Positions 8,104-16,340 of a stretch of DNA of 64,000 nt are shown here, piece after piece. A program made the translations under genes and the position numbers. Numbering within the stretch: position 1 is the stretch's first letter; the number at the start of each line of letters is the position of its first letter. Source of the stretch: Paenibacillus pabuli NBRC 13638 (GTDB taxonomy: Bacteria > Bacillota > Bacilli > Paenibacillales > Paenibacillaceae); the NCBI RefSeq assembly GCF_001514495.1, contig NZ_BCNM01000024.1, positions 62,001 to 126,000 of the forward strand. The letters are read 5' to 3'. A model generated the notes under the pieces. It was not told the DNA's origin, did not search any database, and was given only the letters and a program-made list of their open reading frames with translations.

Positions 8104-8928
8104 ATGAGAGAAAACATTGGATTTATCGGACTCGGACTGCTCGGTGTTCCAGTCGCTTCCAATCTGCTCCAAGCAGGATATGCATTGACCGTATACAACC
8201 GCACCCCAGAAAAAGCGGAGCCGCTCGTGGCCCAAGGTGCGCTGCAGGCGGTCCGTCCAGCTGACACCGTGACAACCGGTGGTATCGTCGTCACCTTGGT
8301 TTGGGACGATGAAGCATTGGAAGACGTCGTCAAAAGCGAAGATTTCCTAGAACGCCTGGGCATAGGCGGTATTCATGTATCAATGAGTACGGTGTCGCCG
8401 GATACGGGCAGGAAGCTGGCGGATCTGCACGCGCGGCATGGCTCCGTCTATGTTGAGGCGCCTATCTTTGGACGGCCGGAGGCAGCCGCTGCCAGGCAAT
8501 TGTGGATTCCAATAGCGGGTCCCAAGGAAGCAAAGGAGCGGGTCCGGCCGATGCTGGATGCGATGGGAGCTAAGGGGATTTTTGACTTTGGCGAGGAAGC
8601 CGGTTCGGCTGTAATCATCAAACTGATCGGTAACTTCCTTATTGTCTCCGCCGCCCGCTCACTGGAAGAAGCACTAGGAATAGCTGAGCGCAGCGGTGTT
8701 GATCCTACTGCGGCGGTTAATATGCTTACGAGCACACTGTTTACCGCCCCAATCTATCAAAGCTACGGCAAAATGATTGCCGAAAAGTCAGCATCCGTAT
8801 CCGAAAGCAAAATTCCGCAGAAGGACGTCGGTCTCTTTCTGGCAGCGGCGCAAAGCGCACAATTCCCGGCTCCGCTTGCCAGCCTGCTGCTTGATATGCT
8901 AGAGAACGGAGATCGGAGCAGACCCTAA
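8104..8928 (+). CDS. NAD(P)-dependent beta-hydroxyacid-dehydrogenase-type oxidoreductase
   Basis: A 274-residue member of the 3-hydroxyisobutyrate dehydrogenase / 6-phosphogluconate-dehydrogenase-like superfamily. The N-terminal Rossmann fold has GFIGLGLLGVPVASNL (about residues 6-21); the substrate region contains the HVSMSTVSPDTG signature, where a DxSTxxP-like motif is expected, and VEAPIFGRPEAA. The all-helical C-terminal domain (from about 165) has IIKLIGNFLIV, where the catalytic lysine (K in KLIGN) is expected. Imine reductases have the same layout, so the substrate is open. GGAGG lies 8 bases before the ATG. It follows a MerR gene and has that gene's palindrome in front of it. Confidence 0.85.
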   Translation: MRENIGFIGLGLLGVPVASNLLQAGYALTVYNRTPEKAEPLVAQGALQAVRPADTVTTGGIVVTLVWDDEALEDVVKSEDFLERLGIGGIHVSMSTVSPDTGRKLADLHARHGSVYVEAPIFGRPEAAAARQLWIPIAGPKEAKERVRPMLDAMGAKGIFDFGEEAGSAVIIKLIGNFLIVSAARSLEEALGIAERSGVDPTAAVNMLTSTLFTAPIYQSYGKMIAEKSASVSESKIPQKDVGLFLAAAQSAQFPAPLASLLLDMLENGDRSRP

Positions 8929-8954
8929 GGCTGCGGTCGATGTTATTCGTACTC

Positions 8955-8983
8955 TTGTATAACCGGTATAGCACTGCTATAAT
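8955..8983 (+). promoter_or_regulatory. promoter with TetR operator; leaderless start
   Basis: -35 TTGTAT (8955-8960), 17-base spacer, -10 TATAAT (8978-8983). The operator TATAGC-ACT-GCTATA (8967-8981) covers the spacer and part of the -10. Transcription would begin about 6-7 bases further on, at or next to the ATG at 8990, and no ribosome-binding site is present, so the message is predicted to be leaderless. Confidence 0.7.
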
Positions 8984-8989
8984 GGACGT

Positions 8990-9565
8990 ATGAACACATA
9001 TGACAAAATATTGGCAGCTGCTCTTAAGGTACTCGAAGAGGAGGGTGGAGCCAAATTTTCGACGCGAGCTGTAACTGCGATCGCGCAGGTTACGGCTCCT
9101 ACACTCTACCACCATTTTGGAAATGCCGATGGACTTCTAAGTGCAGCTATAGTGGAAGCATTCAAACAGTTATTTGAAAGCAAGATTGCCGCAGTGGAGT
9201 CCACCATTCCAGAGATGGCTCTTCGTCAAGGATGGGATGACTATGTCCGCTTCGCGGCAGCCCGTCCTCGGATTTATGCGGCGATGATGGGGCGGTTACT
9301 CGAGGGCGCCCATATTGAGGCGGCAGATCATTCGTACCAAGCACTAGTGCAAAATATTCAGGGAGTCGCCGCTGAAGGCAAACTGGCTGTGTCAGCCCAG
9401 ACTGCGGCAGATCTGGTCTGGGCTTCCGCCAATACGGCCTCTTGGCTCTATGTGACGGCCCAGATTCGTAAGGTACCCCCACCCCAACCCGACGTTGTTG
9501 ATCTCATTCGGGAAAGCGTAATGCAGATCATTTTGATCCAAAGGCCGGACGCCGATTCAAAATGA
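8990..9565 (+). CDS. TetR family transcriptional regulator
   Basis: A 191-residue regulator. The N-terminal TetR helix-turn-helix covers about residues 5-50 (KFSTRAVTAIAQVTAPTLYHHF), and the all-helical ligand/dimer domain follows. It reads out of a strong promoter that it probably represses itself: the 15-bp site at 8967-8981 recurs three times in front of the SDR gene at 9903. The start codon lies only 6 bases from the -10 box with no Shine-Dalgarno sequence, which suggests leaderless translation. A long hairpin terminator follows. Confidence 0.88.
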   Translation: MNTYDKILAAALKVLEEEGGAKFSTRAVTAIAQVTAPTLYHHFGNADGLLSAAIVEAFKQLFESKIAAVESTIPEMALRQGWDDYVRFAAARPRIYAAMMGRLLEGAHIEAADHSYQALVQNIQGVAAEGKLAVSAQTAADLVWASANTASWLYVTAQIRKVPPPQPDVVDLIRESVMQIILIQRPDADSK

Positions 9566-9625
9566 GGGATTCAATGACAGAGCCTGGAGACTCCAGGCAA
9601 AGCCCCAATTTAAAAGACGCATAAG

Positions 9626-9671
9626 AAAGATCGCCTATCCTCCTGGACCTCCAGAGGATGGCGATCTTTTT
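9626..9671 (+). terminator. terminator after TetR gene
   Basis: Stem AAAGATCGCC / GGCGATCTTT, extended inwards by ATCCTC / GAGGAT with one bulged base, loop of 11 bases, followed by TTTTT-type sequence. Confidence 0.8.
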
Positions 9672-9803
9672 ATGTTTGGAGAATGCGAGCATTAGTTCTC
9701 TTGGATTTGTGTTGTGTGATAAGGGAAATGTGGTAAGCCGAGAGTATCACGCAGCACCCGCTAAAACGATGTTTCAGACCACAGGGCAACATTTTAGAAA
9801 ATA

Positions 9804-9865
9804 TATAGCACCGCTATATACAACTTTGTATAGCGGTGCTATAATACCGGTATAGCGGTGCTATA
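9804..9865 (+). promoter_or_regulatory. three TetR operators and promoter of the SDR gene
   Basis: Three copies of a 15-bp site with arms TATAGC/GCTATA lie at 9804-9818 (centre ACC), 9829-9843 and 9851-9865 (centre GGT). They match the site before the TetR gene at 8967. A candidate promoter, TATACA (9817-9822), 17 bases, TATAAT (9840-9845), is overlapped by the sites, so TetR binding should block it. Confidence 0.7.
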
Positions 9866-9902
9866 TCGTGATCCATGTCTTATCAAAACCAGGAGGGATA
9901 CT

Positions 9903-10754
9903 ATGTCATTGAAAACTCAAGAACTGGTCGTCGTTACAGGTACGTCCAGCGGTATCGGCAGGGCTACCGCGGAGCATCTCGCCGCTGAAGGATTTCATGT
10001 TTTGGCGGGGGTTCGTCGTCAGGAAGACGCCGACAAAATCAGACGCAAAAATATCGAGCCGGTGATCGTCGATGTTACCAATATCGACACACTAAAGGCG
10101 CTGGCCGAACGAGTGGAGCAAGATCCGCTTGGTCGCCCTTTGCGCGCCGTGGTCAACAATGCCGGCATTGCCGTTAATGCACCTCTTGAGATGGTTCCGC
10201 TCGATGAATTTCGCCGCCAGATCGAAGTCAGCGTGATCGGACAGGTCGCGGTTATTCAGGCGCTTACCCCGGCCTTGCTGAACAGCGGCGGGCGCGTGCT
10301 CAATATCGGATCCGTTGGCGGAAAAATCTCAATGCCCGGTTTCGGAATTTATTCGGCTGCAAAGTATGCTATGGAAGCGATCAATGACAGTCTCCGCAGG
10401 GAGATGTCCTCGTTTGGGCTCAAGGTAATCATGATCACTCCGGGTGGCGTCAGCACTGGCCTGTCGGAGCACGGGATTACGACAGCGGAGCGGCTGGCCA
10501 AGTTGATGACGCCGGACCAGCACCGACGCCATGATCGTCTTTTTGACGCCGTGAAGGCTCAGGCTGAAACGTGGGCAACGGACGGTATCCGCCCTGAGAA
10601 AGTGGCAGCAGTAATTTCACGCGCAATCCACGAAAGAAAGCCACGCACCCGCTATACGGTCGGTCGCGATTCGGCACTGCTGACCCGACTGGTCCGTATT
10701 CTCCCAGACAAAGTCCTCGACCGGATGCTCCGCAGCCAGATGAAGCTGCAGTAA
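9903..10754 (+). CDS. short-chain dehydrogenase/reductase
   Basis: Classical SDR of 283 residues. Cofactor motif TGTSSGIG near residue 12-19, NNAG in the middle, catalytic Ser in NIGSVGGK and the catalytic pair YSAAK (Y and K four apart) at about residues 147-151. The C-terminal extension (about 60 residues, rich in Arg) resembles SDR family proteins acting on lipid or retinol-like substrates, but the substrate is unknown. The start is ATG 9903, with AGGAGGG upstream. Three TetR operators precede it and the FAD monooxygenase follows after 53 bases. Confidence 0.9.
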   Translation: MSLKTQELVVVTGTSSGIGRATAEHLAAEGFHVLAGVRRQEDADKIRRKNIEPVIVDVTNIDTLKALAERVEQDPLGRPLRAVVNNAGIAVNAPLEMVPLDEFRRQIEVSVIGQVAVIQALTPALLNSGGRVLNIGSVGGKISMPGFGIYSAAKYAMEAINDSLRREMSSFGLKVIMITPGGVSTGLSEHGITTAERLAKLMTPDQHRRHDRLFDAVKAQAETWATDGIRPEKVAAVISRAIHERKPRTRYTVGRDSALLTRLVRILPDKVLDRMLRSQMKLQ

Positions 10755-10807
10755 CGGGCAGTTTCACGAATCCTCTTGGACAGAAAGCTAAAATGGGGGA
10801 ATGAAAT

Positions 10808-11899
10808 ATGCCACAAAACAAGTTTGAACATGCCATTATTGTAGGTGGATCTTTAGGTGGTCTAATGATGGGGCTTGCGTTATCTCGTTCTGGTTATACA
10901 GTTACCATTCTTGAACGTGCAGATTCATCATTAAGAAATGGTGCTTTTATTCGTTTGCAAACAAAGCCTTATAGTAATAGTGAAATTGAACGAGAATTAA
11001 GACACTTGGCATCCAATGGTAACAACAATGTTGAAGCCTGGTCAGCCATTCAAGAACGTTTGCGCAATGCAGTCGCTAAAGAACCTGGTATTACCCTTCA
11101 GCACCATACACGAATTGTTAGTGTTGGGCAAAATGAATCATCTGCTTGGGCTACCAGTGAAGAGGAGCAGACCTTTAAAGGTGACTTTTTGATTGGCGCA
11201 GATGGATATCGCAGTATTGTCCGCCGCTATTTAAACCCTGACAAACCATTTGCAGATTATGCTGGCTATCTGGTTTGGGTAGGGAAGGTGGACGAAGAAC
11301 TGCTGCCAAAGAAAGACTGGAAAAAACGGCAACTTTCGAGTGCTTATTTCAACAATAGTGCTGCCGGTACATTGACAACTGCGGTGATGCCAGGTATAGA
11401 AGGAGGAACCAATCCTGGCCAGAGATGGATTGGTTTTTGCTGGTTTGATCATTCGCATAATCATTTGCTGTCTGAATTAGGTGTATTAAAGGGCGGGATT
11501 GCCCAGCATTCCTTATACGGTGAAGCTATTCCGGATTCGCTACTAGAAGAACTATCACAAACCAGCCAAGCAAATTGGAATAAAGAAGATGATGCAATTT
11601 TGCAAATCGCGATTAAGGACCGCAGTTTAATCGGGGCACCTGTTAATGAATACATCCCTAATATATTGTCAAAAGGAAGAATAGCTATGATCGGCGATGC
11701 AGCTCATACCATGTCACCAATGACTGGCGCAGGCTTTAATGACTCACTTGATGATACGGTTGCCATTATGGACTCCATTAAACAGTATCCGAATTCGATA
11801 ACAAAAGCTTTGGGTGAATACCAAACACGGCGTTTAGATGTGGTTCGTCAAGATGTTCTTGCGGGCCAAAACTTTAATCGTTCTTTTGGACGATTATAA
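10808..11899 (+). CDS. FAD-dependent monooxygenase, PHBH/UbiH-like
   Basis: A flavoprotein of 363 residues of the aromatic-ring hydroxylase fold. The N-terminal dinucleotide motif reads GGSLGGLMMGLALSRSG and ends in an acidic ILERA. The DG motif is GADGYRSIVRR (about residue 128), and the second FAD motif GDAAHTMSPMTGAGFND is at about 297. The substrate is unknown. Its sequence is clearly richer in A+T than the SDR before it and the ABM gene after it, suggesting separate acquisition. It is likely cotranscribed with the SDR (53-base gap, GGGGGAATGAAAT-type leader). Confidence 0.88.
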   Translation: MPQNKFEHAIIVGGSLGGLMMGLALSRSGYTVTILERADSSLRNGAFIRLQTKPYSNSEIERELRHLASNGNNNVEAWSAIQERLRNAVAKEPGITLQHHTRIVSVGQNESSAWATSEEEQTFKGDFLIGADGYRSIVRRYLNPDKPFADYAGYLVWVGKVDEELLPKKDWKKRQLSSAYFNNSAAGTLTTAVMPGIEGGTNPGQRWIGFCWFDHSHNHLLSELGVLKGGIAQHSLYGEAIPDSLLEELSQTSQANWNKEDDAILQIAIKDRSLIGAPVNEYIPNILSKGRIAMIGDAAHTMSPMTGAGFNDSLDDTVAIMDSIKQYPNSITKALGEYQTRRLDVVRQDVLAGQNFNRSFGRL

Positions 11900-12016
11900 C
11901 AGCATTAAACTAAGCCATTGATACACTGGAATTTCAAGCATAAACGGGGAATTCCCCCATTTGAGAAAGCGGTAAAGCAAAAAATACGAAGTATTTATAA
12001 ATTAGGAGGAATTAGT

Positions 12017-12340
12017 ATGAACGATACAAAGAACCCTTACGTTACTGTACTCTGGGAGGCGAGAGCTAAGGCAGGGAGAGAAGCCGAGATGAAGGCATTC
12101 ATGACTGCTGCTGTCACCCCGTCGCGCAACGACCTGGGCAACATTGACTACGAGGCTCACGAGGTAGAAGGCCAGCCTGGCACATTCATCATCTACGAGC
12201 GCTGGGAAAACCGGGATGCCCTCAATCGGCACCTGAGCGCCCCCCGGATGCAGGAACTGGTGCCCCAGCTCTTAGAACTGATGGAGGGATCCATTGAGGA
12301 AGGGATTCGACTCCTGCAGCCGTTCCGCCCAGCGCAGTAA
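12017..12340 (+). CDS. ABM-domain putative quinol monooxygenase
   Basis: A 107-residue cytoplasmic protein of the antibiotic-biosynthesis-monooxygenase (dimeric alpha+beta barrel) fold, like YgiN-type quinol monooxygenases. Features seen: VTVLWEARAKAGREAEM at the start, IYERWENRDALNRHL in the middle. The ATG at 12017 is chosen because AGGAGGA lies 6 bases upstream; an earlier in-frame start at 11918 has none. It may belong to the SDR-FAD monooxygenase operon and could act on the same class of quinoid compounds. Confidence 0.8.
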   Translation: MNDTKNPYVTVLWEARAKAGREAEMKAFMTAAVTPSRNDLGNIDYEAHEVEGQPGTFIIYERWENRDALNRHLSAPRMQELVPQLLELMEGSIEEGIRLLQPFRPAQ

Positions 12341-12434
12341 AACGCAATACCGAGCGGAACTCATTAAGTTCTGCCGGAAAGCGTGAGAGATTTTTTCGTG
12401 AGCGGTAAAAGACTTTAGTGGAGGAGGCAAAACG

Positions 12435-12767
12435 TTGGCAACGATCGATGATTTTGCAGCACTAGATATTCGTGTCGGAACGATTAAGGAAGCGGAGTTT
12501 TTTGAAGAAGCAAAGATCCCTGCGATAAAGCTTAAGATTGATTTTGGACCGGATATCGGGATGAAATCCTCAAGTGCACAAATAACTAAGCGTTACAAGG
12601 TTGAGGAGATTGTAGGGAAGCAAATTATAGGAATCGTCAATTTCCCTCCTCGGCGCATTGCGGGATTCAAATCGGAGGTATTAGTTTTGGGAGGAGTCCC
12701 GGAAAAAGGAGATGTTATTCTATTAAGGCCGGATACTGAAATGCCTAATGGTACTCCTATTGCGTAA
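12435..12767 (+). CDS. csaA: CsaA-type tRNA-binding-domain protein
   Basis: A 110-residue single OB-fold (EMAP/tRNA-binding) protein. CsaA of Bacillus is a dimeric protein with export-chaperone-like activity on preproteins. Typical segments are LDIRVGTIKEAEFF, the central SSAQITKRY, and GFKSEVLVLGG followed by the C-terminal LLRPD. The TTG start at 12435 has GGAGGAGG 6-7 bases upstream and no better alternative. It stands alone, in a different composition class from the preceding genes. Confidence 0.9.
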   Translation: MATIDDFAALDIRVGTIKEAEFFEEAKIPAIKLKIDFGPDIGMKSSSAQITKRYKVEEIVGKQIIGIVNFPPRRIAGFKSEVLVLGGVPEKGDVILLRPDTEMPNGTPIA

Positions 12768-13077
12768 AAATAAGGATCTACCGCTCTGCAACGTTTTGTT
12801 GAAGTGGCCCTGGCTTACGGCAATTGGCTCAGAACACCCGAGGAAAATGCCTCCATCAGTCTCTCGCTGGGCTAAAACCGCAAAAAGGATCTCCGTGATC
12901 TTTACCGTAAGGGGCGCTCAAAGCGTTAACTTCTTGAAGTTATAATCATTCTACACTTCATTCATGCAAATTCAGATCGCACAGCGTATCGCTTCGAAAC
13001 ATTGTTATCATCAATGGAATAATGCTTGGAAATAAAGGGATTTTAAACTTTAAAGCGTTAGCTTTAGGAGGGTAAAC
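12768..13077. other. 310-bp gap with possible gene remnant and a palindrome at the next RBS
   Basis: No intact gene is seen. Short open stretches such as RFVEVALAYGNWLRTPEE, and in another frame KKDLRDLYRKGRSKR, look protein-like and may be a decayed gene. The palindrome TAAAGC-GTTA-GCTTTA (13051-13066) abuts the ribosome-binding site AGGAGGG of the next gene and shares AAAGCGTTA with 12920-12928. It could be an operator or an RBS-adjacent hairpin. Confidence 0.35.
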
Positions 13078-13878
13078 ATGGATCTTAATTTAGCCAACAA
13101 AGTAGCTGTCGTTACCGGAGCAAGTAAAGGAATTGGACTCGCTATCGTTCGAAAATTTATCGAGGAAGGGGCAAGTGTCGTCGCGGTAAGTCGGACATTA
13201 ACGGAGGAATTGGCTGATCTTGTTGAAAAAAAATCAGTCAAACATCTACCTATTGATGTCAGTATGGAACGCAATACAGTTGAACTTTCTAAAAAACTCG
13301 GTGGAGTGTTCGGCAGAGTCGACATTTTAATCAATAGTGTCGGGGCGGTTGACAAGAGGAGAGGAGAAGGCTTTTTGGCTACGCCAAATGAGGAATGGGA
13401 ACAACTTTATGATTTAAACCTGTTTAGCGTTGTTCGTTTTACTCAAGCAGCATTACCGCATATCCTAAAGAACAATGAGGGTGCAATTGTAAATATCTCT
13501 TCAGTAAATGCACAAATGCCCGAATTGTTATTGCCTATTTATGGCACCACCAAAGCGGCACTTAATAATTTGACGAAAATGCTGGCTGGTGAGTTTGGAC
13601 CTCGTAATATTAGAGTTAACTCGATCTCACCTGGACCGGTAGTAACACCTTTGTGGCAAGACCCTGAAAACGGAATGGCCAAAACAATCGGTTCAGTTGC
13701 AGCGATGGCTTCCGAAAAAGTTTTTGAAGAGCTACCTAAAATGGCTGGTATAACATTGGGGAAATTTGCAGAAGCCGAAGATATTGCGAACCTTACAGTT
13801 TTCCTTGCTTCGGAGCGAGCTTCAATGATTACCGGAGCAGATTATGTTATTGATGGAAATATGATTAAAACGATTTAA
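13078..13878 (+). CDS. short-chain dehydrogenase/reductase
   Basis: Classical SDR, 266 residues. NAD(P) motif TGASKGIG (about 13-20), NSVGAV in the NNAG position (an altered NNAG), catalytic Ser in NISSVN, catalytic Y and K in YGTTKAAL (about 160-164), and the C-terminal ITGADYVIDGN typical of FabG-like enzymes. It is the second SDR in this patch and is A+T-richer than the first. AGGAGGG precedes the ATG. Substrate unknown. Confidence 0.9.
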   Translation: MDLNLANKVAVVTGASKGIGLAIVRKFIEEGASVVAVSRTLTEELADLVEKKSVKHLPIDVSMERNTVELSKKLGGVFGRVDILINSVGAVDKRRGEGFLATPNEEWEQLYDLNLFSVVRFTQAALPHILKNNEGAIVNISSVNAQMPELLLPIYGTTKAALNNLTKMLAGEFGPRNIRVNSISPGPVVTPLWQDPENGMAKTIGSVAAMASEKVFEELPKMAGITLGKFAEAEDIANLTVFLASERASMITGADYVIDGNMIKTI

Positions 13879-14153
13879 ACCGAAATTGTTCGATAAATTA
13901 AATTTGAACTTCTAAACTGGGCACTTTATTTACTGATACCTTAATATGTTCTCTCCTTACTAAAGAGTTCGGTCGATGATATTTGGAAAACTAATCGGAT
14001 GCCAATATGAAACCAGTAATACGTTCTGGTTCACGGACATAGAGGCGGAAGCCGATCAGGGCAGATAATAGCCACATAAAACACATAACTACGCCGTTAT
14101 AAAGGGCAGTTATGTTCAATGTGCCGAGCCGATACTTTAGTTTAATTTAAAGC
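13879..14153. other. intergenic region, no gene seen
   Basis: About 275 bases with stops in all frames that I followed and no recognisable RNA gene or repeat; it ends at the hairpin at 14154. Confidence 0.4.
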
Positions 14154-14181
14154 AGAAGGATCCGTCGCGGCGGATCCTTCT
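14154..14181. terminator. strong hairpin between convergent genes
   Basis: Perfect 11-base stem AGAAGGATCCG / CGGATCCTTCT with loop TCGCGG. It lies between two convergent genes and probably ends transcription from one or both sides, although the T-tract is weak. Confidence 0.55.
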
Positions 14182-14248
14182 TACTTCTGCTGCAAGAGTA
14201 ATCCTGTTGTGTGAGAGAAAGGGGAATCCCCGGTTTCCTCGACTTCTT

Positions 14249-14548
14249 TTACTCCGTAAACGAACGCTCGTTTGAGATATCATATTTTTGAACGTCCATT
14301 CTCATCCTGTTTCCCCACTTCATTAAAAATGGCGCCGATTCATGTCTTTCAACATGAGCGGCAAGCGATTCTTGATCTTCCCACCGCTGAACAGTCAGCA
14401 TGCGTCCGGCGCGTGAATCCTCCAAAGTAAAGGCATAAAAGAGGCATCCAGTTTCAGTTCGTGTGCTGGAAACGACGTCCCGAACGTCTGCAGTGAACTC
14501 ATTTACTTCAGAAGGATTTAGATGTACGTAGCCCATAAGTAGAATCAT
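14249..14548 (-). CDS. ABM-domain (antibiotic biosynthesis monooxygenase-like) protein
   Basis: A 99-residue dimeric alpha+beta-barrel-type protein: YVHLNPSEVNEFTADVRDVV, then ETGCLFYAF and VQRWEDQESLAAHVERHESAP, matching the fold's usual CxxYxF... / ExWxxxxxLxxHxxxxH pattern. A role as quinol or heme-type monooxygenase is inferred only from family. AAAAAGGA lies upstream of the ATG. It is next to and codirectional with the quinone-oxidoreductase-like gene (100-base gap). Confidence 0.75.
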   Translation of the reverse strand: MILLMGYVHLNPSEVNEFTADVRDVVSSTRTETGCLFYAFTLEDSRAGRMLTVQRWEDQESLAAHVERHESAPFLMKWGNRMRMDVQKYDISNERSFTE

Positions 14549-14648
14549 TCATGTTCATCCTTTTTTTATTGAATTAAGTAAGCATGCAAAATTTCCTCAA
14601 AGATAATCGCAATTTACAAGGAGTGCGAAAATCTTCGAGCTATCGTCC

Positions 14649-15659
14649 TTACTCTACCGTGAGTACGATCTTGCCTTGAATGTGCCCACTGGAGGCTCGT
14701 TCATGCGCCATGCGAGCATTGGCAAGTGGAAACATGCTGTCGATGGCGACGCGAACCGTCCCATCATTGAGCAAGCCCCCTAATTCCGCCAGTTGTGGGC
14801 CATTCGAGCGCACTTGGGTCATTGATACCGTTACGCCCAGCTTTGCGGCCTCCTCGGCATCGGAGAAGCCTAAGAACACTGGGAACAAAGCGCCGCCACG
14901 CTTGAGCGTACGCAAGAAACGACTGGTGGTGGGACCGCCGAGGGTATCGAGGACGAGATCAACGTCATTAGCGATGTCCTCGGGAGGGCTCTTGGTATAG
15001 TCGATGAATTCGTCGGCACCGAGCTCGCGAAGGAACGACTCATGCTTGCCCGACGCCACCGCGATGACGTGAGCACCCTTCCATTTAGCCAGCTGCACCG
15101 CGAAGTGTCCCACGCCGCCAGCGGCACCATTGATGAGCACCGTCTTGCCGTTTAGCGGCAACGGACGATGCATCTCCGGTTGAAGCGGGTTCGGCTCATT
15201 GTGTCCTAGTTCGATTAGGAACTGCCATGCGGTGAGGACTGCCATAGGAGCCCCTGCGGCGTGCACATGATCGATACCAGCTGGCTTGATTGCAAGGTCC
15301 GAAGCTGGCGCGGCAACATACTCGGCATAAGCAGCGCTCTCCCCAAAGCTAGGAAAGCGAACCATGCCATAAACTTCATCACCGACGGAGAAGCCCTGCA
15401 CATCCGTGGCTACTGCCTCGACGACACCCGACACGTCGGTTCCCAGGATGATGGGGAAGGGTACCGACGGACGCCACTCAGGAGGAAGATCCTTATACCC
15501 CTCGCGCAGGTACCAGTCGGGGGGATTGATGCCCACCGCATGAACGCGGACAAGCACTTCACCTGGTTTCAGCTCGGGAAGCGGCGCCTCCTCGTAACGC
15601 AGTACCTCAGGGCCGCCGAATTCATGTAGACGAATTGCTTTCATTGTATCTATGGACAT
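14649..15659 (-). CDS. NADP-dependent medium-chain oxidoreductase (quinone-oxidoreductase-like)
   Basis: A 336-residue zinc-independent medium-chain dehydrogenase of the quinone oxidoreductase type: the N-terminal GroES-like half has LRYEEAPLPELKPGEVLVRV and VLGTDVSGVV, and the Rossmann half has the cofactor motif INGAAGGVGHFAVQLAK (about residue 170-186) and DLVLDTLGG. It lacks the cysteine cluster for structural zinc. The start is set at MSIDTMKAIRL (15659) because AAAGGAGAAAGTAAG immediately precedes it; the longer form would put that site inside the gene. It is transcribed divergently from a TetR gene, with TetR-type palindromes in between. Confidence 0.9.
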   Translation of the reverse strand: MSIDTMKAIRLHEFGGPEVLRYEEAPLPELKPGEVLVRVHAVGINPPDWYLREGYKDLPPEWRPSVPFPIILGTDVSGVVEAVATDVQGFSVGDEVYGMVRFPSFGESAAYAEYVAAPASDLAIKPAGIDHVHAAGAPMAVLTAWQFLIELGHNEPNPLQPEMHRPLPLNGKTVLINGAAGGVGHFAVQLAKWKGAHVIAVASGKHESFLRELGADEFIDYTKSPPEDIANDVDLVLDTLGGPTTSRFLRTLKRGGALFPVFLGFSDAEEAAKLGVTVSMTQVRSNGPQLAELGGLLNDGTVRVAIDSMFPLANARMAHERASSGHIQGKIVLTVE

Positions 15660-15698
15660 CTTACTTTCTCCTTTCATGCAGATGAGTTATACTTACCA

Positions 15699-15759
15699 GA
15701 GCGGTGCTCCGTTTAAACGGGTCACTGTTCCGTTTACGATTATACGGAGCGATGCTCCG
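15699..15759. promoter_or_regulatory. two TetR-type palindromes in the divergent promoter region
   Basis: GAGC-GGT-GCTC at 15699-15709 and CGGAGC-GAT-GCTCCG at 15745-15759 share the core GAGCGRTGCTC. CCGTTTAAACGG lies next to the first at 15709-15720. They lie between the divergent oxidoreductase and TetR genes, so the regulator likely represses both. Confidence 0.65.
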
Positions 15760-15779
15760 CTTGTCAAGGAGGTCTCTTT

Positions 15780-16340
15780 ATGAGAGCTGATGCTATGAAA
15801 AACTATGAGCACATACTCGCAGTTGCGAACGTCGTTATAACCGATCATGGCGTCGATGCATCGCTGCGTGACATCGCTCGCAGAGCCGGTGTCGGGCTAG
15901 GCACACTGTATCGTCATTTTCCTACGAGAGAGGCGCTGCTCGAAGCCCTGCTCCGTTCAAGCTTTGACGAGTTTACGGCAAAAGCATGTGAACTTGAAAC
16001 TGCGAGTTCTCCCGAAGATGCACTCGTGTCGTGGCTGCGCGAGGTCGTTGCATTCACGGGCAACTATCAAGGTGTTGTGGACGTCATGATGGCTGCCAAG
16101 GAGGACCCGGAGTCTGCGCTCCACGCTTCATGCGTCACAATGCGCACGGCAGGCACGCGACTTCTGGCTCGTGCTCAGGCTGAGGGTCTGGCACGTACCG
16201 ACATGGAGGGTGACGATCTGTTCTCGCTAGCTGCTGCGCTTGCTTGGCTCAGCAACCAGCCGTCGTCTGCTCCAAGGTCTGACCATCTCTTCAGTATTAT
16301 CGCGAGCGCGATCCTGACGAATCGATCGAGAAGCAATTAA
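15780..16340 (+). CDS. TetR/AcrR family transcriptional regulator
   Basis: A 186-residue regulator with the N-terminal TetR helix-turn-helix SLRDIARRAGVGLGTLYRHF and a helical C-terminal domain like that of SbtR-type regulators. AAGGAGG precedes the ATG at 15780. It is divergent from the quinone-oxidoreductase-like gene and separated from it by a 120-base region with two matching palindromes, so autoregulation and control of the enzyme are likely. Effector unknown; an electrophile or quinone would fit the target. Confidence 0.9.
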   Translation: MRADAMKNYEHILAVANVVITDHGVDASLRDIARRAGVGLGTLYRHFPTREALLEALLRSSFDEFTAKACELETASSPEDALVSWLREVVAFTGNYQGVVDVMMAAKEDPESALHASCVTMRTAGTRLLARAQAEGLARTDMEGDDLFSLAAALAWLSNQPSSAPRSDHLFSIIASAILTNRSRSN

